Source of the DNA: JAETTH01 sp964455975
GTDB taxonomy: Bacteria; Bacillota; Clostridia; TANB77; CAG-508
Assembly: GCA_964455975.1 (NCBI GenBank)
Contig: CAYVYP010000035.1
Span: 1-15,636 of the forward strand
Direction: 5' to 3'
DNA length: 15,636 nucleotides
Shown: piece by piece, positions 9,501-15,636 of the stretch
Layout of the letters: every line of letters starts with the position of its first letter
How positions within the stretch are numbered: position 1 is the stretch's first letter
Notes under the pieces: model-generated
What the model saw: only the letters and a program-made list of their open reading frames with translations
Databases searched by the model: none
Told to the model about the DNA's origin: nothing
Made by a program: the position numbers and the translations under genes

Positions 9501-12500
9501 ACAATTCCCAACATGGACAACAAGTGGAGGAAAAGATGATTTAGTAGAAAATTGGGAAACAAACAATGCAGTAACAGGAACAAAACAAGCAAATAACACA
9601 TGGCATTTTAGAGTAAATATAACAGACCATAATAATGAAGATGGAGAATATAATACACATATATACTTATACGATAATACAGAAAAATGGAGAAAACATG
9701 AATTAACAGTAGTTGTTCCAAAAGTAGAAAAAATACAATTCCAAACAGATGTAACAACACCAAGAAATACTTTGAAAACAGGAATACAAAATGGTGTAAG
9801 AGCAGGACCAATTACAGTTAATATTACATATGGAGATGTAGCATTTGTAAATAATAATAGATATCAATATAAAATAGACAATGGAGATTGGATAACAGCA
9901 AATAAAGTTCAAGAAATAGCAGTTCTTAAAAATGAAACAATATATGCAAGATATTTTGATGGATTAAATGCATCAGAAACAACAACATATAATATAAGAA
10001 ATGTAGATAATGAAAATCCAGATGAATTTGAACTAAATTATATTTCAAAAATAAATTCTATTACAATGTATGGATGGACATTAGATAAGGCATCAGTTGG
10101 AGCAGAAGAAAATATTGCACAAATAAAAGGATATCAATTTAGTGTAGACAATGGAAAAACGTGGACAAACTTAAGTGTAGTGGGTACATATGAAGCAGTA
10201 GATTTAAAAGAAAACACGCAGTACTATTTAAAAATGAAAGCAGTTGATTTAGCAGGAAATGAAACAATAACCTCTAAACAAGTAATAGCAAAAACTATAG
10301 AAGGAATACTAATTGAGGCAAATACAACAGAATGGACAAATAAAAATGTACTAGTAACAGTAACATATCCAGGTGATAATAATTATCAACAGCAATATAA
10401 AATAGGATCTGGAAATTGGCAAACATATTCAGGACCAATAACAATACAAAAAAATACAACAGTATCTGCAAGACTTGCAAATGTACTAGGATATAACGAT
10501 TATGAAACAATAAGACAAGCAGATTATACAGTAGGAAATATAGATAAAGAAAATCCTACAGCACCAGTAATTACAAATCCAAGTGTAATAGATAAGACAA
10601 ATCCGGCAACAGAAAATAATGTAAAATGGATAAATTATGATATACCATTAGCATTACTTTCAACAGATACATTAGATGGAGTACTTGGAAAAAGTGGTAT
10701 AAATTATTATCAATATAAGAAAATAACAGATAGTACATGGACACGTATATCAAATAATACAACAATACCATTTCCAGAAGAATATAATGGACCAGTATAT
10801 TTTCAAGCAGTAGATATGGCAGGAAATACATCAGAATTATCAGAAACATGGATTAAAAAATACACAGCAAAGCCAAAAATTGCATTAGTAAATTCAAGTG
10901 GAGGAAATTGGACAAAAGATGATGTAGTAATAAGTCTTAATGTAGAATATGATAAAACTGGAATAAAAAATATTCAGTATAGTGAAGATGATGGAATAAC
11001 ATGGAAGATACTAAATTCAGGTTCATATACAGCAAATCAAACATGGACAACGGAAATGAATAAAACAATATACTATAAAGCAGTAAATAACGCAGGAAGT
11101 GAATCTGATGTAATATCTACTAATGTAAGAATAGATAGAACAGCACCAAAAGTAAAATTTACACCAGATGGAAATTCTACATATAGTAACAAGGTTTCAA
11201 CAAAAATAGATGTTACAGATGCATCACCATTAAAAGTATTAAAAGGACGTTGGATGGAAGGAACAACTAAATTAACACAATTAAGCGAATTTAGTGAAGA
11301 AAAAGTTGGTTGGGACTTTAATAATGGAGATAATTCAAAACATAATAATTTATATCATACAGCAGATTGGTATTTATGGATTTATGCTGAAGATACAGTA
11401 GGAAATGTTTCAATAGTTAATTCAAAAGTATTTAAATTTGATGATACAGGACCAACAGTTACATTTGATACAAATGGAAGCACAACATGGAAAAAGAGCC
11501 AATCTACAAAAGTAACAGTATTAGATAGTGGTATAGGAGTAAATGTAGATACACTTAAATATCAATGGACACAAAGCACGACTGAACCAGCAGCAAATAC
11601 ATTTAGTTCAGTATTCAATAATGAAGATACAATTAAAAAATCAGACGGAACAGGAAAAGACTGGTATTTATGGATATTAGCAAAAGATACTTTAGGAAAT
11701 ACAACAATAACACATTCAAATGCATTTTATTTAGATAATACAGATCCAACAGCAGGAACATTAACAATGAAATTAAATGATAGTAATGGAGGAACGTATT
11801 CAAGTGATACATGGACAAACCAAAGTGTATATATAGCAGTAAATAATGGTAGTGATGCAAATAGTGGTCATAACTCAACTAAATATACTGTAGATGGTGG
11901 AACAGCAACAAGTGCAGCACAAATATTGTCAGCAGAAGGAACACATACAGTAGTAGTAACAACAACAGACAATGCAGGAAATACAAAATCAAACACATAT
12001 ACAATAAAAATAGACAAAACACCACCCAATAATTATACATTTAATTGTTATGGATATAAGTATTATATAAATACAAATACGGGTACAGTATCTCCAACAG
12101 ATAATAACGGAGGTTCTGGAATAGATAAAGTAGAAGTAAAATTAGATAATGGAGAGTGGATAACTGTTACAGGAGATAATGGTGAATGGAAATATTGGTA
12201 TACATTCCAAAATTTAAAAGCAGGAACGACATATACAGTGTATTCAAGGGTAACTGATAAGGCAGGAAATCCAACAGAGAAACAAGGAACAGCTAAAATT
12301 CCAGCAGATTCAGTAACATTAGCTGTAACTAATATTGTTAAAAATACAACATTCCAAGGAAGTGATGTAAATCAAGGACATAGTTCGTATGACATTTATG
12401 GTTGGGAGTGTCCTGGAATGGATATAGTTAGTGGACCAGACATGCTTGGAGATAATGTACTCAGTGATCTATATAAAAAATTTCAATCAAAACGTTATAC

Positions 12501-12909
12501 AAGAACTACAAGGCAAGAACTTGTACCACAATTTATGAAACAACCAATTACATTGAAAGAAAATCATTATTATTATGTACATGCAGTAGGTAATGCATAT
12601 GGAGGTTCAGAATGGTTTTATTTAGGAGATTTAACAAAATTTGATGGTAATGCACTTCCAGGAGGAAGTGAACCTCCAGTTAATGTTGAAAATCATTTTG
12701 CACAATTTCTAAAACCAACCGGAGAAAGAGACCTTAACTTTGGAAGGACAAATAACGTGAGTCACTTGGCAGCATGGGGAGGAGATATATGTATAGTAGA
12801 TTTAACAGAAAGTGTTCAAGGAAAAGACGTTACTGTCAATGAATTATATAATGCATTAGTGAATGTAGGATGGTTTGATGGAACAACTAATGTAACAGTT
12901 CCAAAATAG
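6567..12909 (+). CDS. Giant multi-Ig-like surface protein, one CGG +1 recoding site
   Basis: With C6954 skipped this is a single 2113-residue protein. An N-terminal hydrophobic helix (about residues 5-27) resembles a pseudopilin or TadG-type anchor. Residues 130-540 form an N-terminal region with an Ada-like metal-binding pattern: H447, C451, C495, C498. From about 550 to 1910 there are many Ig-like or Fn3-like modules, recognisable by repeated FSIDNGKTW/YQYSVDG, A+D.AGN and IDKTAP-type linkers. A pair of modules is duplicated at about 748 and 1064. The last 200 residues (from about 1915) look like a jelly-roll domain, including ICIVDLTES. No LPXTG sorting signal is seen. The zero frame stops at 6992, which would cut the anchor from the whole passenger. 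The start follows GAAAGGT at 6554-6560. It is probably an adhesin or filament-tip protein exported by the upstream machine. Confidence 0.8.
6954..6957 (+). other. CGGA +1 recoding site in the giant surface protein
   Basis: The frame from 6567 reads GAG TCA CGG ATT and stops at 6990-6992. Skipping C6954 gives GAG TCA GGA TTA AAA CCA, which stays open to 12909. No start with a ribosome binding site is evident just downstream; the first ATG in the new frame is at 7237, 94 codons into open, similarly composed sequence. The site lies at codon 130. Confidence 0.7.
8809..9070 (+). repeat. Internal module duplication, copy 1
   Basis: This copy encodes TPRNTQRT, GVQAGPIEVSIKYG, YQYSVDG, a YARYYDG strand and NNVDN. 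It is matched 948 bases (316 codons) downstream. The shared bases ACACCAAGAAATAC mark the start of both copies. Confidence 0.7.
9757..10018 (+). repeat. Internal module duplication, copy 2
   Basis: The second copy encodes TPRNTLKT, GVRAGPITVNITYG, YQYKIDNG, a YARYFDG strand and RNVDN. The order and spacing are as in copy 1. The copies have diverged in sequence, so the duplication is not recent. Confidence 0.7.
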
Positions 12910-12936
12910 TAAAATTTACAAATTAAAAATGTAATC

Positions 12937-12967
12937 AAAAACGATGCAAAATTTTGCATCGTTTTTT
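12937..12967 (+). terminator. Intrinsic terminator after the giant gene
   Basis: AAAAACGATGCAAAA (12937-12951) is perfectly complementary to the next 15 bases, with GATGC/GCATC in the stem and a T run at 12962-12967. It separates the export cluster from spoIVB. Confidence 0.88.
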
Positions 12968-12996
12968 GTATGTAAAAACAAAAAAAGGGAAATCTA
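12967..12996 (+). promoter_or_regulatory. Weak forespore sigma-G-like promoter candidate
   Basis: TGTATG (12967-12972) and AAATCTA (12990-12996) are 17 bases apart. They partly match the sigma-G elements TGAATA and CATACTA as I recall them. No sigma-A promoter is evident ahead of spoIVB, and spoIVB is a forespore gene in B. subtilis. The match is imperfect. Confidence 0.25.
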
Positions 12997-13029
12997 AATA
13001 ATATAGAAATTATTAAAAAAGGAAGAAAA

Positions 13030-14302
13030 ATGAAAAAAAGAAAAATATTTTATATGTTATTAATTTTAATCCCATTAGCTGTTATGTATATATATATATC
13101 AAACATAACATTATTTCCTACAGATATAACCATATTTAATGGAGAGAAAATAAACTTAACAATGTTATTAGGAATAAATATAAAGCAAACAAGTAGCACT
13201 AATCCAAATTTGCAAACTTTAGAAAATAAAAAAACTATACAAGTATCAAATATAGAAAATGAGGAAAGTGACCAAACAGGAACAATAAATTTAAGTTTAA
13301 ATTTATTTGGGGCAATTCCAGTAAAAAATGTAGATGTGAATGTAATATCTAAAACAAAAGTAATTCCACTTGGAAATACTATTGGTTTAAAATTATATAC
13401 AAATGGTGTGTTAGTGGTTGGAATGAGTGAAATAGAAAGTCAAAATAATCAGAAGATTAAACCATATGAAAATTCGGGAATACAAGAAGGAGATATGATA
13501 ATAAATATAAATGAAAAGCAAATTTTTTCAACACAAGAACTAATAGAAAATGTAAATAATTCTAAAGGGGAAAGTATTAAAATAAAATATGTAAGAAATA
13601 ATGATGTATTAGAAACTAGTATAAGACCTGTAAAAAGCGCAAAAGAAGAATATAAATTAGGCTTATGGGTACGAGATGCAGCAGCAGGAGTTGGTACAGC
13701 AACATTTTATGAGGAAAGTACAAATAGTTTTGCAGCATTAGGGCATGGAATTGTAGATATAGATACAGAAAAACTAATAAATATTTCAAAAGGAGAAGTA
13801 GTACAAGCTAATATTTTATCAATTAATAAGGGAATAAAGCGGTGAGCCAGGGGAGATAAAAGGCTCAATAAATGGAGAAAAGGCAATAGGAGGAATTTCT
13901 AAAAATACAGCATTTGGAGTATATGGAAATTTACAAAATAAGAATTATTTACAAATTAAAAATTCTAATGCAATTGATGTAGCTTTAAGAGAAGAAATAA
14001 AATTAGGAAAAGCAAAAATATTATGTAGTTTGGAAAATAATAAAGTAGAAGAATATGAGATTGAAATAACAAAAATATATTCAAATAATAATTATAATAA
14101 TAAAAGTATGGAAATAAAAGTAACAGATAGTAAATTATTAGAATTAACAGGAGGAATAATACAGCGGTATGAGTGGAAGTCCAATTATACAAAATAATAA
14201 GTTTATAGGAGCTGTAACACATGTGTTAGTATCAGACCCAACTAAACGGATATCGGAGTATTTGGAGATATGATGTTAAAACAAATAAGACAAGTAAAAT
14301 AA
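13030..14302 (+). CDS. spoIVB: SpoIVB-like sporulation serine peptidase (S55), four CGG +1 recoding sites
   Basis: SpoIVB is a forespore-secreted PDZ serine protease that triggers pro-sigma-K processing in B. subtilis. With the C of four in-frame CGG codons skipped, the product is 422 residues (B. subtilis about 426). A signal/anchor helix lies at about 8-27. LFGAIPVKNVDVNVI precedes a PDZ domain (about 110-205, with SGIQEGDMIININ). The peptidase shows ALGHGIVDID with H239, D366 in KVTDSK, and GMSGSP at 379-384 with S381. The recalled B. subtilis triad is H236, D363, S378, so all three are offset by exactly +3. The C-terminus reads VTHVLVSDPTK-GY-GV. Recoded glycines are 271, 379, 406 and 408. 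Read in zero frame the protein would stop at 13845 and lose D366 and S381. The start follows AAAGGAAG at 13018-13025. A decayed gene is possible but unlikely, given the intact active site and frame. Confidence 0.88.
13840..13843 (+). other. CGGT +1 recoding site, spoIVB glycine 271
   Basis: The frame reads ATA AAG CGG TGA, so a stop follows CGG directly. Skipping C13840 gives AAG GGT GAG CCA GGG and stays open for over 100 codons into the D366 region. Confidence 0.75.
14165..14168 (+). other. CGGT +1 recoding site at the SpoIVB active-site motif
   Basis: The frame reads ATA CAG CGG TAT. Skipping C14165 gives CAG GGT ATG AGT GGA AGT CCA, the GMSGSP motif with the nucleophilic serine two residues after the recoded glycine. 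Confidence 0.8.
14247..14250 (+). other. CGGA +1 recoding site, spoIVB glycine 406
   Basis: ACT AAA CGG ATA becomes ACT AAA GGA TAT when C14247 is skipped, giving the first glycine of the conserved GYGV motif that follows DPT. The unshifted frame ends at 14271-14273. Confidence 0.75.
14254..14257 (+). other. CGGA +1 recoding site, spoIVB glycine 408
   Basis: In the frame set by the previous site, GGA TAT CGG AGT becomes GGA TAT GGA GTA when C14254 is skipped. This gives the second glycine of GYGV and leads to a TAA at 14300-14302. Confidence 0.75.
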
Positions 14303-14308
14303 TAATAA

Positions 14309-14327
14309 AAAACTATTTAATAGTTTT
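14309..14327 (+). terminator. Weak AT hairpin after spoIVB
   Basis: AAAACTA (14309-14315) pairs with TAGTTTT (14321-14327) around a five-base loop. The stem has only one GC pair, so termination would be weak. Confidence 0.3.
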
Positions 14328-14335
14328 AATACTCA

Positions 14336-14344
14336 TGGTATAAT
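14336..14344 (+). promoter_or_regulatory. Extended -10 promoter of the transglutaminase-like gene
   Basis: TGGTATAAT is a perfect extended -10 element, 34 bases before the ATG. A clear -35 box is missing; TTTAAT (14316-14321) is at the right distance but is a poor match. The same TGGTATAAT occurs at 4174-4182. Confidence 0.6.
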
Positions 14345-14377
14345 ATAAATAAGTTATATTAAAATGAGGGGATATTT

Positions 14378-15538
14378 ATGGACGAAAGAAAAGAAAGAAG
14401 AATAATAGTATTATTAATAAGTTTAATTTTTATTGTAATATTAGCAGTTTGCGGTGTTATTATATATATATATATTAATACTACATTAAAAACCAATTCA
14501 AATATAAATGAAAACAAAAATATTAATGTATACAATAATACTAATCAAATAAATGAAAATGCAACAAATGAAAATATAGTTAATAATAACAATAATAATA
14601 CAATTGTTAATCCATATGAAGATCCTTCAAATAATGAATACAAAAATACAAAATATAAATATTATTATAATCAATTAGAACAATATTCAAAATTAATATA
14701 TACAAAAATAGAAGAAAATATAGAAAACTTAAAAACAGGAGAATATAGAATATTATTAGATTCTAATATAACAAATTTATTATATAAAGAAGATGGAGAA
14801 AATATTTTAAAACAACATTTTCAATCAGCTTGGAATGCTTTTTCTTCAGATAGACCAGATATATTTTATATAGATGTATCAAAAATTTATTTAAATATTA
14901 AAAGTGAAAATATAGGTGGAAAAACAAATTATATTGTGTATATGGGAAATAAAGATGGAGAAAATTATTATTTACAAGGGTTTGAAAATAAAGAACAAAT
15001 TAATGAATATGTAGAAAAATTAGAAAATTTAAAGAAACAAATATATGAAATTACATCAGAAGATACTGAATTTGAAAAAATTAAAAAAATTCATGATGTA
15101 TTAGTAAATAATCTAGAATATGATGAAACAACTAAAAAAACAAATAATAGAAATATATATGGTGGGTTAATAGAAAAAAGTGTTGTATGTGAAGGATATG
15201 CAAAAACCTTTAAATATGTATTGGATGCTTTAAATATACCATGTGTAATAATATATGGAGAAGGTACAAATGAACAAGAAAAAACAGAAAGTCATTCTTG
15301 GAATTATGTGAAAATAAATGAAAAATGGTATGCAGTAGATGTAACTTGGGATGACCCAACTATAAATATAAATAATGTAGCACAAAATATAACAATATCT
15401 GATAAAATAAAATATAAATATTTTTTAAAAGGTTCAGAAACATTTTTAAAACAACATAAAGAAATAGGAACTATAACTGAAAATGGAATGGAATTTAAAT
15501 ATCCAGAATTAGAAATTAAAGATTATAAGCAAGAGTAA
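14378..15538 (+). CDS. Membrane-anchored transglutaminase-like protein
   Basis: A 386-residue protein with a short basic N-terminus (MDERKERR), a membrane helix at about 9-33, an Asn-rich low-complexity linker (about 37-85), and a C-terminal transglutaminase-like fold. The Cys-His-Asp triad is visible: C271 in VVCEGYAKTF, H306 in ESHSWNYVKI, and D321 in WYAVDVTWDDP. The preceding helix with KIHDVLVNNLEYD is typical of this family. It is predicted to face the outside of the cell and to act as a cysteine protease or cross-linking enzyme on surface or wall proteins; the actual substrate is unknown. GAGGGG (14366-14371) and a TGGTATAAT promoter suggest separate transcription from spoIVB. No in-frame CGG is present. 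Confidence 0.85.
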   Translation: MDERKERRIIVLLISLIFIVILAVCGVIIYIYINTTLKTNSNINENKNINVYNNTNQINENATNENIVNNNNNNTIVNPYEDPSNNEYKNTKYKYYYNQLEQYSKLIYTKIEENIENLKTGEYRILLDSNITNLLYKEDGENILKQHFQSAWNAFSSDRPDIFYIDVSKIYLNIKSENIGGKTNYIVYMGNKDGENYYLQGFENKEQINEYVEKLENLKKQIYEITSEDTEFEKIKKIHDVLVNNLEYDETTKKTNNRNIYGGLIEKSVVCEGYAKTFKYVLDALNIPCVIIYGEGTNEQEKTESHSWNYVKINEKWYAVDVTWDDPTININNVAQNITISDKIKYKYFLKGSETFLKQHKEIGTITENGMEFKYPELEIKDYKQE

Positions 15539-15546
15539 TAAAGTAA

Positions 15547-15577
15547 ACAAATCCCCTAGCATGGCTAGGGGATTTGT
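15547..15577 (+). terminator. Strong hairpin after the transglutaminase-like gene
   Basis: ACAAATCCCCTAGC (15547-15560) pairs perfectly with GCTAGGGGATTTGT (15564-15577) around the loop ATG. It lies 9 bases after the stop and probably ends the transcript, possibly in both directions because both arms end in A/T runs. Confidence 0.75.
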
Positions 15578-15593
15578 ATTATTGTGTAACGAA

Positions 15594-15616
15594 AACCCCA
15601 CGTTTTACGTGGGGTT
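15594..15616 (+). repeat. Second hairpin near the window end
   Basis: AACCCCACGT (15594-15603) pairs with ACGTGGGGTT (15607-15616) around TTT. It overlaps the palindrome GGTTCTAGAACC (15613-15624). It resembles the palindromic ends of IS200/IS605 elements in general form, but the window ends before any transposase or TnpB gene, so this is only a possibility. A converging terminator is the other option. Confidence 0.45.
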
Positions 15617-15636
15617 CTAGAACCTTTTAGGTATGA

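Noticed and set aside
8260..10849. Several minus-strand open frames opposite the giant gene
   Set aside because: They are shadows of the repetitive coding strand, with low-complexity hydrophobic translations and no ribosome binding sites.
8581..12300. CRISPR-like or tandem DNA repeats in the giant gene
   Set aside because: Recurrent words such as AATGGAAAAACATGGAC come from repeated protein modules; spacing is irregular and there are no spacers.
7237..12909. Separate giant gene starting at the ATG at 7237
   Set aside because: The same frame is open from 6955 with similar composition, no ribosome binding site or promoter precedes 7237, and a single skipped C joins it to an N-terminal anchor.
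13840..13845. Release-factor-2-style shift driven by the adjacent TGA
   Set aside because: Only this one of the six sites has a stop next to the CGG, so the stop cannot be the common cause.
317..14257. Homopolymer sequencing errors as the cause of the frameshifts
   Set aside because: None of the six sites lies in a homopolymer, and long A runs nearby cause no shifts. A systematic insertion artefact before GG remains possible and is kept as the main alternative.
13030..14302. spoIVB as a decaying pseudogene
   Set aside because: All four lesions are the same kind at the same codon, while length, PDZ, triad and terminal motif are intact; random decay would leave other stops, deletions and lost residues.
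15594..15616. CRISPR repeat
   Set aside because: Only one copy is present and the adjoining hairpin has a different sequence.

Overview
The window is very AT-rich, codes on one strand and is densely packed. It most likely comes from an uncultured, spore-forming, gut-type clostridial Firmicute. Evidence: AT-rich codon use, AGGAGG-type ribosome binding sites, TATAAT promoters with TGN extensions, and an almost complete spoIVB, a sporulation protease gene of Firmicutes. No RNA gene, transposase or CRISPR array was found.

Layout, all on the plus strand. (1) 2-935: 3' part of a CpaF/GspE-type secretion ATPase. (2) 962-3046: a large inner-membrane platform protein with two GspF-like halves. (3) 3068-6480: six small membrane-anchored proteins, most starting MENA..AL plus a hydrophobic helix and probably pilin-like subunits; a sigma-A-type promoter lies inside this run. 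(4) 6567-12909: a giant 2113-residue surface protein with a membrane anchor, an Ada-like metal-binding motif, many Ig-like modules and a C-terminal jelly-roll-like region. (5) a strong terminator. (6) 13030-14302: SpoIVB. (7) 14378-15538: a membrane-anchored transglutaminase-like protein, then two strong hairpins. Items 1-4 look like one Tad/type-IV-filament-like export system that builds a surface filament or displays a giant adhesin.

The main discovery candidate is a recoding signal. Three genes (ATPase, giant surface protein, spoIVB) are each interrupted by apparent +1 frameshifts, six in all. Every one lies exactly at an in-frame CGG codon. At each site, skipping the C, or reading CGGN as a four-base glycine codon, restores the conserved protein: the GE of the ATPase Walker B region, the GMSGSP active-site motif of SpoIVB, and its C-terminal GYGV motif. 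By eye I found no in-frame CGG elsewhere in any accepted gene, whereas about 14 out-of-frame CGG triplets cause no problem. With the four C's of spoIVB skipped, the protein is 422 residues, and its His, Asp and Ser catalytic positions all sit three residues from the positions I recall for the Bacillus subtilis protein. This suggests that CGG is not a normal arginine codon here but triggers a +1 shift to glycine, for example by quadruplet decoding of CGGN. A systematic sequencing or assembly artefact is the main alternative and cannot be excluded from this sequence alone.
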